From NCBI GenBank assembly GCA_017307275.1, contig JAFKFK010000012.1:62001-126000 (forward strand): a DNA stretch of 64,000 nucleotides, read 5' to 3'. The notes beneath the pieces were generated by a model. It had not been told where the DNA came from. It did no database searches and saw only the letters and a list, made by a program, of their open reading frames with translations. A program made the position numbers and the translations under genes. Positions 27,164 through 36,165 of the stretch are shown one piece after another; position 1 is the first letter of the stretch; every line of letters starts with the position of its first letter. This DNA is from Alphaproteobacteria bacterium. Its GTDB lineage: Bacteria; Pseudomonadota; Alphaproteobacteria; Reyranellales; Reyranellaceae.

Positions 27164-29778
27164 CAGGCGGCCTGTTTCAAACGGGCGGCGCGCAGAAGCG
27201 CGCGGATCTCGGGCCGGCACGAACCGCAGTTGGTACCGGCGCGCGTTTCGATGCCGATGGCATCCAGCGAACCTGCACCGCAGGCGATCGCCTTCTCGAC
27301 GGCGCCACACGACACCCCGAAGCAGGCACAGATCTCACCACCACGATCCGGCGCCTCGACGCCATGTAGCAGCTCGTTACGCTGGTCAACCGTCAGGCGA
27401 TCAATCGCCATGAAGGGAGCGAAGCGATCACGAGCCGTTTCGTCGCGCGCCTCGTTGAGAGTCATGATGGCATCAATGCGACCATCGCTGATCACCGCGC
27501 CGAGGCCTGCATCGCCACTGAGCCAGGGGCCCGGGTTGCTCGCACGGACGGCCGCGGAAAGGGCACGCCGAGCGACGTCGAGCGGCTGCTCCCCCGCCAC
27601 GAGGTAGGCGTAGTGACCGGCGCCTCGCATCCGCGCCCAGTATGAGATCTCGGGCAGCATCACCGCACGCCGAGCGAGAATCATGCCATGCCAGCGCATA
27701 TCTAAACGACGAATCGCGACAGGCGTGTGCTTCAGTTCGGGCTGACCCGAGAGAGGGTCGACCGCGGGATTCACTGCAGCATTGATGCGACCAGCGTGAC
27801 TGACCTGCGCTGTCCAGTGCATCGGCGCGAAGACTTCGCCCGGCCGCACAGCGTCGCTGACATGAAAGCGCAATACGCTGCGGCCCCAGGCGCTCGTCAC
27901 TTCGGCAATGTCGCCATCCGCGAGGCCATGCAGAGCGGCATCGACGGGATGCATCTCGAGTGTCGGTTCCGGGCGATGACCGGCCAGGCGCGGAGATTTC
28001 CCGGTACGCGTCATGGTGTGCCACTGGTCGCGGACACGGCCCGTATTGAGGATCAGCGGCCGCTTCCCATCGGGTGCATTGACCGGCGCACGCGATGCCG
28101 TCGCGATGAAGCGCGCACGGCCATCCGAATGAAAGAACCCGCCCTCCGCGAAGAAGCGCTTGTCCTTCGTTTGCCCCCAGACGAATGGCTCCAGCGCCTC
28201 ATACTCGGCATCGGAGATGCCTGCCTTTGCGCCGAGGTCGAAGTCGCGTGTGCCTTCGTTCTCGAAGGAAGAGAGGTCGGCATGCTCGCGAAAGATGTCG
28301 GCGGCCCCCGTCCAGGCAAAGGCCTCACCATGACCGAGCCGTTGCGCCACCTGGGAGAGGATCCACCAATCCTGACGTGCCTCTCCCGGTCCAGGCAGAA
28401 ACGGTCGCTGGCGCGAGATGCCCCGCTCTGAATTCGTGACAGTGCCATCCTTCTCAGCCCAGGCCAGCGCAGGCAACCGAATGCGACAGGCATCGACAGT
28501 ATCCGTGGCGCGAACCGCTTCCGACACGATCGAGAGGTCGCAACGGCGCAGCGCCTCGCGCACGGCATCGGCGTTGGGCATGCTCGCCACGGGATTGGTG
28601 GCCATGATCCACACCGCCTTGATACGGCCCGTGCGCACGGCCTCGAACAGGTCGACCGCCTTGAGGCCGGGCCGCGTCGCCATGCGTGCGGCCTTCCAGA
28701 AGCGGCCGACCCGGTCGACGTCCGCGGCGCCGAACTCCATGTGCGCCGCCAAAGTGTTGGACAGCGCCCCGACCTCGCGGCCGCCCATCGCATTGGGTTG
28801 GCCTGTGATCGAGAAGGGTCCCATCCCCGGCCGGCCGATGCGGCCGGTCAGCAGATGGCAGTTGATCAGCGCGTTCACCTTGTCGACACCGGCACTCGAC
28901 TGGTTCACGCCCTGCGAATAGAGCGTGACCACCTTCTCCCTCTTGGCGAACCAATCGAAGAACAGCGCGACTTCGGCCGGCGGCACACCACACGTGTCGA
29001 CGTCGCTGGCGCGCGCGGCGATCAAGGCGTCGTCGAGACCGACGGTGTGGCGCTCGACGAAACGCCGGTCGACGAGACCGCGATGCGCCAGCTCGGCCAA
29101 CAGGCCATTGAACAGGGCAACGTCAGCGCCGGGTTTCAGCGCAAGGTGAAGATCGGCGATGTCGCACGTCTCGGTACGCCGCGGATCGATCACCACGATC
29201 TTCATGGTGGGCCGCGCCCGCTTGGCGGCCTCCAGTCGCTGAAAAAGCACCGGATGGCACCAGGCAAGATTGCTGCCGACCAGGACCACGAGGTCGGCCA
29301 GCTCGAAATCCTCGTAGAGGCCCGGCACCGTGTCGCTGCCGAAGGCACGCTTGTGACCCGCCACCGACGAGGCCATGCAAAGCCGCGAGTTTGTGTCGAT
29401 GTTGGCCGTGCCGAGGAAGCCTTTGATCAGCTTGTTGGCTGCGTAATAGTCCTCCGTCAGAAGCTGGCCCGAGACATAGAACGCGACCGCATCGGGGCCG
29501 TGCCGCTCGATCGTGTCACGCAGGCCGTTCGCCACCGTGTCGAGCGCGGCCTCCCAGGAGACACGACGGCCGTCGATCTCCGGATGCAGCAGCCGATCCT
29601 CCAGCGACAAGGTCTCGCCGAGTGCGGCTCCCTTGGAACAGAGGCGGCCACGATTGGCCGGATGCGCGACATCGCCCTCGATCGCCGCGCCGCCTTGGCC
29701 GTCGGGCGTCGCCACGACACCGCATCCGACACCACAGTAGGGGCAGGTCGTGCGAACCATGGCGCGCTCAGTAGACAT
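27163..29778 (-). CDS. nasA: Assimilatory nitrate reductase catalytic subunit
   Basis: An 871-residue molybdopterin enzyme reducing nitrate to nitrite in the cytoplasm (also called NasC). The N-terminal 4Fe-4S motif is CPYCGVGCGV, with the fourth Cys in RLCSKG. MGD-binding regions follow (GLYEDFELADLVVLVGSNLAWCHP, GPFSITGQPNAMGGREVG). The C-terminus carries a BFD-like 2Fe-2S domain (EICACFGVSCGAVEKAI, GTNCGSCRPEI), as in NasA/NarB types that take electrons from a separate reductase. The start could be 29778 (overlapping the reductase stop) or 29760, 7 bp past it. The open frame further upstream is a shadow. Confidence 0.95.
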   Translation of the reverse strand: MSTERAMVRTTCPYCGVGCGVVATPDGQGGAAIEGDVAHPANRGRLCSKGAALGETLSLEDRLLHPEIDGRRVSWEAALDTVANGLRDTIERHGPDAVAFYVSGQLLTEDYYAANKLIKGFLGTANIDTNSRLCMASSVAGHKRAFGSDTVPGLYEDFELADLVVLVGSNLAWCHPVLFQRLEAAKRARPTMKIVVIDPRRTETCDIADLHLALKPGADVALFNGLLAELAHRGLVDRRFVERHTVGLDDALIAARASDVDTCGVPPAEVALFFDWFAKREKVVTLYSQGVNQSSAGVDKVNALINCHLLTGRIGRPGMGPFSITGQPNAMGGREVGALSNTLAAHMEFGAADVDRVGRFWKAARMATRPGLKAVDLFEAVRTGRIKAVWIMATNPVASMPNADAVREALRRCDLSIVSEAVRATDTVDACRIRLPALAWAEKDGTVTNSERGISRQRPFLPGPGEARQDWWILSQVAQRLGHGEAFAWTGAADIFREHADLSSFENEGTRDFDLGAKAGISDAEYEALEPFVWGQTKDKRFFAEGGFFHSDGRARFIATASRAPVNAPDGKRPLILNTGRVRDQWHTMTRTGKSPRLAGHRPEPTLEMHPVDAALHGLADGDIAEVTSAWGRSVLRFHVSDAVRPGEVFAPMHWTAQVSHAGRINAAVNPAVDPLSGQPELKHTPVAIRRLDMRWHGMILARRAVMLPEISYWARMRGAGHYAYLVAGEQPLDVARRALSAAVRASNPGPWLSGDAGLGAVISDGRIDAIMTLNEARDETARDRFAPFMAIDRLTVDQRNELLHGVEAPDRGGEICACFGVSCGAVEKAIACGAGSLDAIGIETRAGTNCGSCRPEIRALLRAARLKQAA

Positions 29779-31339
29779 CGCGCTGGTAACGACCGGCCTT
29801 GGCCAGGCCGTCGAGCCAGGCTTTGGCTTCGGCCGGACTCTTGCCACCCGGACCTGCCGCGATATCGAGCAGCGCCTTCTCGACATCGCTCGCCATGCGC
29901 TTGGCATCGCCGCAGACATAGAAGTGCGCGCCCTGCTCCAGCCATGCCCAGAGTTCCCTGGCATTCTCGCGCATGCGTGTCTGCACGTAGATCTTCTCAG
30001 CCTGGTCACGCGAGAAGGCGAGGTCGAGACACGTGAGGATGCCCCGGCGCTGCCAGTCGATGATCTGGTCTTCGTAGAGGAAATCCGTCGCCCGCTTCTG
30101 GTCGCCGAAGAACAGCCAGTTGCGTCCCTTGGCACCACGGGCTTCGCGCTCCTCGAGGAAGGCGCGGAACGGCGCAATACCCGTACCCGGGCCCACCATG
30201 ATCGCGGGCGCGTCGTCGTCGGCCGGCGGCGCGAAGCCGTGGCTCTTCTGCACGAAGACCGGGATGACATCGCCCGGCTTGGCGAAGTCGGCGAGATAGC
30301 AGGAGCCGATGCCGGTGCGCGTGCGCTCGTTGCTGTCCCACCGCACGGCTGACACGGTGAGATGGACCTCGCGCGGATGGGCCTTCGAGGAGGATGCAAT
30401 CGAGTAGAGGCGTGGCTGCAGGCGGTCGAGCGACTTCAGCAGACCGGGCAGCGAAGGCATGACCGAGGGGAAGGCCAGTAGCAGGTCGAGGAGATCGGCC
30501 TCGACAAGATCGGCCGGCCCTTCGCCCGCCGCCAGCGCCTGCAACTTCAATGCCTCCTCGCCATCGAAAGCACGCGTTGCCAGGAAGAGCATGCACTCGT
30601 CGCTCGGGCGCGCGATATCGACCTTGCTGAGCAGCACCTGTCGCAGAGGCAGGGCGTCGCCATCGAAGGCCACCATCTCCTCGCCCGTGGCGCCGATGCG
30701 ATCGAGCACCGCTTGCACCAGCACCGGATTCTTGCGCGCGAACACGCCGAGGCTGTCGCCCGCCTCGTAGGTGACGTCAGTGGCGGAAAGATCGAGCACG
30801 ACGTGGCGTACATCCTTCTCCGAGCCGCCACGATTGAGCGGATGGGCATCGACGAGCGTCGCCAATGCGGGCCGGTCGCGCGACTGGCCAACCGGACCGC
30901 CCGGCTTCACCGTAGGCGTCGCTGCGGCTGTGCCGTCACGTAAAGATTCCAGCGTGCCTAAAAGCTCCTTCAGCTTGCGCTGGGTCTCCTTGCCGCCCGG
31001 CACGCACCGGCCAACATCCGCTTCTGCTCCTGACCAGACGGCCTCGGCATAGGTCTGGCAGAGATAGCCGCATTGGCCGCAATCGAGTTGCGCCATCGCG
31101 GCCATGAGCTGACGCTCCGGCTTCTTGTCCTGCGCAAGCGACAGGCGCTCGGCCAGCGCCAAGGTCGGGTCGTGCCAGGGAAAATCCTCGGGTTCGGCTG
31201 GTTCCACAGCATCGGCGGTTTCGAGTCCGCCCGTCACGCCGAGATAGGCGGCGAAGAAGCCATTCAGCCAGGCGCGTTGCTCCGTCGAGAACGGCGCGTT
31301 CTCCGGAACAAGCGACGGGAGGGGCGAGATGGCGTTCAT
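29768..31339 (-). CDS. Fe-S/FAD/NAD(P)H reductase of CysJ type, electron donor of the nas operon
   Basis: A 523-residue flavoprotein. It has no flavodoxin domain. Instead residues about 80-115 hold an Fe-S motif with Cys 87, 90, 94 and 112 (LDCGQCGYLCQTYAEAV, RCVPGG). The rest is a CysJ/cytochrome P450 reductase-like FAD and NAD(P) module: RLYSIASSSKAHPREVHLTV binds FAD, TGIGSCYLAD and VGPGTGIAPFRAFLEER bind FAD/NAD(P). The ATG at 31339 overlaps the nirA stop as ATGA. Lying between nirA and nasA, it most likely feeds electrons to one or both reductases. It is usually annotated sulfite reductase subunit alpha, but the context argues for a nitrate role. Confidence 0.88.
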   Translation of the reverse strand: MNAISPLPSLVPENAPFSTEQRAWLNGFFAAYLGVTGGLETADAVEPAEPEDFPWHDPTLALAERLSLAQDKKPERQLMAAMAQLDCGQCGYLCQTYAEAVWSGAEADVGRCVPGGKETQRKLKELLGTLESLRDGTAAATPTVKPGGPVGQSRDRPALATLVDAHPLNRGGSEKDVRHVVLDLSATDVTYEAGDSLGVFARKNPVLVQAVLDRIGATGEEMVAFDGDALPLRQVLLSKVDIARPSDECMLFLATRAFDGEEALKLQALAAGEGPADLVEADLLDLLLAFPSVMPSLPGLLKSLDRLQPRLYSIASSSKAHPREVHLTVSAVRWDSNERTRTGIGSCYLADFAKPGDVIPVFVQKSHGFAPPADDDAPAIMVGPGTGIAPFRAFLEEREARGAKGRNWLFFGDQKRATDFLYEDQIIDWQRRGILTCLDLAFSRDQAEKIYVQTRMRENARELWAWLEQGAHFYVCGDAKRMASDVEKALLDIAAGPGGKSPAEAKAWLDGLAKAGRYQRDVY

Positions 31340-33120
31340 GCGGCCAGCGCCCGCAGTGGCGCTTGGTCGGCGAGCGCGCGCAACGCTACGATCTCGTGAC
31401 GGCGGCAGAACTCGAAGAAGGATTCCGTCGCGGCCAGACGGTGCGCCAGGTAGGCGGCCAGGAGCTTCTCCAGCATCGCAGGCAGCTCGCCGAAGGCAAT
31501 CGAGGCCGCATACTCGCGCGCCATCGCCTGTTCGGCTGTCGACGCCGCGCCGCCCCCGATGAAGACATTGTAGCCTTCGACGCTTTCCTCGCCGCGATCG
31601 ACCTTGACTGCGATCAACCCGATGTCGCCGATATAGTGCTGGGCACACGAGTGATGGCAGCCGGTGAGGTGGATGTTGACCGGTGTGTCGACGGCCAGCC
31701 GCATCTCGAGATAGTCCGCGAGCTTCAGCGCATGGCCCTTGGTGTTGGAGGCCGCGAACTTGCAGCCGGCGTTGCCGGTGCAGGCGATCAAACCGCGCCG
31801 GATGGCACTCGCCTCGACGCCGAGGCCGAGCGCAGCAAGAGCCGCAACGCAGACCCCGACGTCACGGTCGGCCACATCGGAGATCAGCAGGTTCTGCCAG
31901 ACAGTGAATCTGATCGTGCCGCTGCCAAAATGATCCGCGATCTCCGCGATGCCGCGCATCTGCGCCGTCGTCAGTCGGCCGACCGGCAGCACCACACCGA
32001 GATAGTTGAGGCCCGCCTGCTTCTGCGGATGCACGCCGATATGGCCATGCTTATCGGCCAGTGCTCGCGGCGCCACGTCGGCTCCCGTAGCGCGACGCAA
32101 CTTCGCGCCATACTCCCTCTCGACCTCGGCGAGGAAGGCGTCGCGGCCCATGCGATCGAGCACATACTTCAATCGGGCTTTCTGACGGTTGGTGCGATCA
32201 CCGTGGATGGCGAAGGCACGAACGACGGCGCCCGCCACCTTCACGCATTCCTCGGGCTTCAGCAGGATCGCCGTATCGAAGGCGAAGTCGAGATGGCCCG
32301 TGATGCCGCCGAGTTGCAGACGGAAGTAGATGCCGGGATCGAAGCCCTCTCCACCCCTGACTTCGGCCGCGACGAAGCCGATATCGTTGGTGTCCTCCAG
32401 TACCGGCACCTTGCCGCCACCGTCGAAGGCTATGTTGAACTTGCGCGGCAGGCCGTACATCTCACGGTGATTGAGGATGTAGTGGTGCATGGCGCGGCAG
32501 AGCGGCCGCGTGTCGCGGAGCTCCTGCGGATCGATGCCAGCCGTCGGGCTGCCGGTGATGTTGCGGATGTTGTCCGCGCCCGAGCCGCGCGCAGTGAGGC
32601 CGAGATCCTGCACCGCCAACAACAGGTCGACGGCATGACCCGCGGGGATCTCGCGGATCTGCAGGTTGGCGCGCGTCGTCACATCGGCGTAGCTGCCACC
32701 GAAAGAATCCGCCGCATCCGCCAGCCCGCGCATCTGCCAGGCGTTCACGATGCCGTTGGGAATGCGCAGGCGGCACATGAAGGAGTCCTGCGCCGGCGCG
32801 ACATAGAACAGGCCATGATACTTGGTGAGAAGAACGTCGGCGCCCTTAGGAAACTGGCCGGCCTCCGCACGGGCGACGACTTCGTCCCAGCGATCCAGCG
32901 GATGGCGGGTGCGCTTGGCCGTCTCCTCGGCCACCAGCCTGCCGCCTGCCGCGACGGCACGATCCTGCGCCGCGTGCTGCAATGCGTCGGGGCCGATCGG
33001 CGTTCCCGCCGTCGCGCCGCCAACTGCGCGGTTGGCGAGCTTGTCCGCCGCCTTGCGAGCTTCGATGCCACTGACGAAGCCCTGCAGCCACTGCTTCTGC
33101 TGGTCGTCGAAGTCGCTCAT
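31336..33120 (-). CDS. nirA: NirA-type ferredoxin-like nitrite reductase (siroheme, 4Fe-4S)
   Basis: A 594-residue siroheme enzyme reducing nitrite to ammonium with six electrons. The cluster/siroheme ligands are in CTGNAGCKFAASNTKGHA and HLTGCHHSCAQHYIGDIGL (CxxxxxC...CxxxC). Tandem ferrite-reductase half-domains are seen, with TTRANLQIREIPAG and GTIRFTVWQNLLISDV. An N-terminal extension (MSDFDDQQKQWLQGFVSGIEA) is typical of the NirA family in alphaproteobacteria. The ATG at 33120 follows the nrtD stop by 8 bp with CAGGA between. The longer upstream open frame is a shadow of nrtD. Confidence 0.95.
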   Translation of the reverse strand: MSDFDDQQKQWLQGFVSGIEARKAADKLANRAVGGATAGTPIGPDALQHAAQDRAVAAGGRLVAEETAKRTRHPLDRWDEVVARAEAGQFPKGADVLLTKYHGLFYVAPAQDSFMCRLRIPNGIVNAWQMRGLADAADSFGGSYADVTTRANLQIREIPAGHAVDLLLAVQDLGLTARGSGADNIRNITGSPTAGIDPQELRDTRPLCRAMHHYILNHREMYGLPRKFNIAFDGGGKVPVLEDTNDIGFVAAEVRGGEGFDPGIYFRLQLGGITGHLDFAFDTAILLKPEECVKVAGAVVRAFAIHGDRTNRQKARLKYVLDRMGRDAFLAEVEREYGAKLRRATGADVAPRALADKHGHIGVHPQKQAGLNYLGVVLPVGRLTTAQMRGIAEIADHFGSGTIRFTVWQNLLISDVADRDVGVCVAALAALGLGVEASAIRRGLIACTGNAGCKFAASNTKGHALKLADYLEMRLAVDTPVNIHLTGCHHSCAQHYIGDIGLIAVKVDRGEESVEGYNVFIGGGAASTAEQAMAREYAASIAFGELPAMLEKLLAAYLAHRLAATESFFEFCRRHEIVALRALADQAPLRALAA

Positions 33121-33128
33121 GGTCCTGA

Positions 33129-33932
33129 TCAGGCCGCGGCGCGTACCGGAACGCGATGACGCGCGTAAAGGAACTCCAGAACCGCGGCGCGGCATCGCGC
33201 ATACTCGGCGTCGGTCGCCAGCTCCAGCCGGCGCCGCGGCCGTGGCAGGTCGATCTTGAGGATTTCGCCGATGGTGGCCGAGGGGCCGTTGGTCATCATC
33301 ACCACCCGGTCCGACAGCAGCACCGCCTCGTCGACGTCGTGGGTGATCATCATCACCGTGTTGCCGAGGCGGGCATGGATTTCCATGACGCTGTCCTGCA
33401 GGTGGGCGCGGGTCAGCGCGTCGAGCGCACCGAACGGCTCGTCCATCAGCAGCACCTTGGGCTGCATGGCGAGCGCACGGGCAATGCCGACGCGCTGTTT
33501 CATGCCGCCCGAGATCTCGTGAGGGCGCTTGTCCTTGGCCTGCGCCATCTGCACCAGTTCCAGATTGTGCATGACCCAGTCGTGGCGCTCTTCCTTGCTC
33601 TTCGACTTGCCGAACACCTTGTCGACGGCGATGGCGACGTTGCCGTAGACGGTGAGCCACGGCAGCAGCGAGTGGTTCTGGAAGACGATGGCGCGGTCGG
33701 GACCGGGATCGTCGACGACCTTGCCTTCGAGGAAGACTTCGCCGGTTGTCGACTGCAGCAGGCCGCCCAGGATGTTCAGCAAGGTCGACTTGCCGCAGCC
33801 CGAGTGACCGATCAGCGAGACGAACTCGCCCTTGTCGATGATCAGATCGATATCGCGAAGCACTTCCGTCGACATCTGGCCGCGACGGAAGCGCATGCCG
33901 ATCTGCTCGAACTTCAGGTAGGGCTGGGTCAT
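33129..33932 (-). CDS. nrtD: Nitrate ABC transporter ATPase
   Basis: A 267-residue ABC ATPase. Walker A is GHSGCGKST, the Q-loop lies in FQNHSLLPWLTVYGNVA, the signature is ISGGMKQRVGIARALAMQP and Walker B is VLLMDEPFGALDALTR. The segment MMITHDVDEAVLLSDRVVMMTNGP is characteristic of the nitrate/sulfonate/taurine group. It energises NrtB. The ATG at 33932 is preceded by TAGGAG, which also contains the nrtB stop. It lacks the NrtA-like C-terminal domain of cyanobacterial NrtC. Confidence 0.95.
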   Translation of the reverse strand: MTQPYLKFEQIGMRFRRGQMSTEVLRDIDLIIDKGEFVSLIGHSGCGKSTLLNILGGLLQSTTGEVFLEGKVVDDPGPDRAIVFQNHSLLPWLTVYGNVAIAVDKVFGKSKSKEERHDWVMHNLELVQMAQAKDKRPHEISGGMKQRVGIARALAMQPKVLLMDEPFGALDALTRAHLQDSVMEIHARLGNTVMMITHDVDEAVLLSDRVVMMTNGPSATIGEILKIDLPRPRRRLELATDAEYARCRAAVLEFLYARHRVPVRAAA

Positions 33933-33943
33933 GACTAGTGCTC

Positions 33944-34849
33944 CTACTGCGCCGCGACGCCGTGGCTGACGAAGTGCCCGATCGCGGCGATCAGCTTGTC
34001 GAGCAGGAAGCCGACGATGCCGATGTAGACCAGCGCCACGATGATGTCGGAGATGCGCGAGCTGTTCCACGCGTCCCAGATGAAGAAGCCGATGCCGACG
34101 CCGCCGATCAGCATTTCCGCCGCCACGATGGCGAGCCAGCTCAGGCCGACACCGATGCGCAGGCCGGTGAAGATGTAGGGCACAGTCGCCGGCAGCGTGA
34201 TCTTCCAGAACACTTCCCACCAGGAGAGCCGAATGACCGCCGCGACGTTGCGATAGTCCTGCGGAATGTTCCGCACGCCCACCGAGGTGTTGATGATGAT
34301 CGGCCAGATCGAGGTGATGAAGATCACGAACAGCGCCGATGGATCGGAATGGCGGAAACCCGCGAGCGACAGCGGCAACCAGGCAAGCGGCGGCACGGTG
34401 CGCAGCACCTGGAAGATCGGATCGAGGCCGCGCATCGCCCAGGTGCTCTGGCCGATCAGCACACCCAGGGCGACTCCGACCACCGCGGCGAAGCTGAACC
34501 CGATGCCGACACGACCAAGACTCTGGGAAATCTGCCAGAAGGCACCTTTGTCGATGCCGCCATTGTCGTAGAAGGGATCGACGATGAAATCCCAGGCATC
34601 GGCCACGACCTTGGTCGGAGGCGGCAGGCGCGCGCCAGGCTCCGAGCACAGGAGCTGCCACACGAACAGGCTGAGGCCGATCACGATCAACGGCGGCAGC
34701 ACGATCCCGGCGACATGGCGCGCCATCTCCCCTGCCCGTTCGAGCGCCGGCCGCAATGGTGGCCGGAACGTCACGATCTCCGCGCTCGTACCGGGAACCG
34801 GAACAGCGGTAGCCGGCGAGACGGCAACGGCTTTGCTGGCTGCAGGCAT
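33944..34849 (-). CDS. nrtB: Nitrate ABC transporter permease
   Basis: A 301-residue inner-membrane permease with about six helices. Recognisable are LPPLIVIGLSLFVWQLLC (first helix), FQVLRTVPPLAWLPLSLAGF, FVIFITSIWPIIINTSVGVRNIPQDYRNVA and the coupling loop AAVIRLSWWEVFWKITLPATVPYIFTGLRIG. These match NrtB, the membrane part of the nitrate/nitrite importer. The ATG at 34849 overlaps the nrtA stop by one base, indicating coupling. Confidence 0.95.
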   Translation of the reverse strand: MPAASKAVAVSPATAVPVPGTSAEIVTFRPPLRPALERAGEMARHVAGIVLPPLIVIGLSLFVWQLLCSEPGARLPPPTKVVADAWDFIVDPFYDNGGIDKGAFWQISQSLGRVGIGFSFAAVVGVALGVLIGQSTWAMRGLDPIFQVLRTVPPLAWLPLSLAGFRHSDPSALFVIFITSIWPIIINTSVGVRNIPQDYRNVAAVIRLSWWEVFWKITLPATVPYIFTGLRIGVGLSWLAIVAAEMLIGGVGIGFFIWDAWNSSRISDIIVALVYIGIVGFLLDKLIAAIGHFVSHGVAAQ

Positions 34850-36165
34850 CACGCCACCTTCTTGATCTGGAGGCTGGCGAGATAGCCGGCAGGATCGGCC
34901 GGATCGAAGACCTTGCCGTCGAAGAAAGTTTCCTTGCCGCGCGACGGTCCAGCCGGCATGTCGGCTGCCGCCACGCCAATCGCCTTGGCGGCTTCGCGCC
35001 ACAGGTCTTCGCGATTGACCTTGGCGATCGCCGCCTTGGTATCGAGGTCGGGGGCCATCATGCCCCAGCGCTGGTTCTCGGTGAGGAACCACAGGTCGTG
35101 GCTCTGGAACGGATAGGAGGCGTGATCGCGCCAGAACTTCATCGACAAGTCGCGATTGTCGATCTTGCGGCCATCGCCGTAGTTCACCTTGCCCTCGATG
35201 CGATTGATGATGTCGCCCGGCGGGCAGTTGAACCACTGGCGCTTGCCGACGATCTCGGAAAGTTCCTTGGCGTTCTCGATCTTGTCGCACCATTGCGCGG
35301 CTTCGAGCACGGCCTGCAGCACGGCAAGCGCCGCCTTCGGATTCTTGTCGACCCAATCGGCACGCAGGCCGAGGCTCTTCTCGGGGTGGTTCTTCCAGAG
35401 GTCGCCGGTCGTGCAGGCGGTGTAGCCGATGCCCTGATTGACGAGCTGCTCGTTCCACGGCTCGCCGACACAGAAGGCCTCCATGCTGCCGACCTTCATG
35501 TTGGCCACCATCTGCGGCGGCGGGACAACGATGGTCGAGACGTCCTTCTCGGGATCGACGCCGCCAGCGGCCAGCCAGTAGCGGATCCAGAGATCGTGAG
35601 TGCCGCCGCGGAAGGTCATGGCGCACTTCGGATCCTTGCCGCCGGCCTTCATTTTGGCGAAGGCCTCCTTGAGCGGCGAACAGTCGAGCTTCGCGCCCGT
35701 CGCCATCAAGTCCTTCGCCACGGAGATCGCCTGACCGTTCGTGTTCAGCCGTGACAGGATGTACATCGGCACCGGCTTGTTCTCCGGCGTCGTGAGGCCA
35801 AGCGTGATCTGATACGGCTTCGGCGTCAGGATGTGCGCACCGTCGATGCCGCCCGAGCCGGAGCCCAGCACGATGTTGTCGCGCGTCGTGCCCCACGACG
35901 CCTGCTTGGCGATGTTGGCATCGGTGATGCCGTACTTGTCGAACAGCTTCTTCTCTTTGGCCACGATCAGCGGCGAGGAGTCGGTGAGCGCGATGAAGCC
36001 CAGCGTGACCTTGTTGGTCTCGGGTCCCGCGGCTTGCGCGAAGGCGCCGCCCGGAAGAGCCGCCCGCGCCGCACTCATCAGAGCCGCCGTCGCCGTCAGC
36101 CCACCCACCTTCTTGACGAACCCGCGCCGTCCCAAACCGCCCGTGCGGCCACCCCTAGTTGCCAT
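34849..36165 (-). CDS. nrtA: Periplasmic nitrate-binding protein
   Basis: A 438-residue binding protein. The leader has consecutive twin-Arg-like residues (GLGRRGFVKKVGGLTATAALMSAARA) and an AQA cleavage region near residue 46, so Tat export is likely. Conserved NrtA/NasF blocks include ASWGTTRDNIVLG, GGIDGAHILTPKPYQITLGL, GGTHDLWIRYWLAAGGVDPEKDVSTIVVPPPQMVANM and FCVGEPWNEQLV. It captures nitrate for NrtBD. AGGAGA precedes the ATG. Its first 11 bases overlap the end of nasS, its cytoplasmic paralogue. Confidence 0.95.
   Translation of the reverse strand: MATRGGRTGGLGRRGFVKKVGGLTATAALMSAARAALPGGAFAQAAGPETNKVTLGFIALTDSSPLIVAKEKKLFDKYGITDANIAKQASWGTTRDNIVLGSGSGGIDGAHILTPKPYQITLGLTTPENKPVPMYILSRLNTNGQAISVAKDLMATGAKLDCSPLKEAFAKMKAGGKDPKCAMTFRGGTHDLWIRYWLAAGGVDPEKDVSTIVVPPPQMVANMKVGSMEAFCVGEPWNEQLVNQGIGYTACTTGDLWKNHPEKSLGLRADWVDKNPKAALAVLQAVLEAAQWCDKIENAKELSEIVGKRQWFNCPPGDIINRIEGKVNYGDGRKIDNRDLSMKFWRDHASYPFQSHDLWFLTENQRWGMMAPDLDTKAAIAKVNREDLWREAAKAIGVAAADMPAGPSRGKETFFDGKVFDPADPAGYLASLQIKKVA

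Noticed and set aside
29779..30399. A 5' extension that would make the nitrate reductase 1078 residues long.
   Set aside because: The extra residues are a frame shadow of the reductase gene; real homology begins at the CPYCGVGCGV cluster motif.
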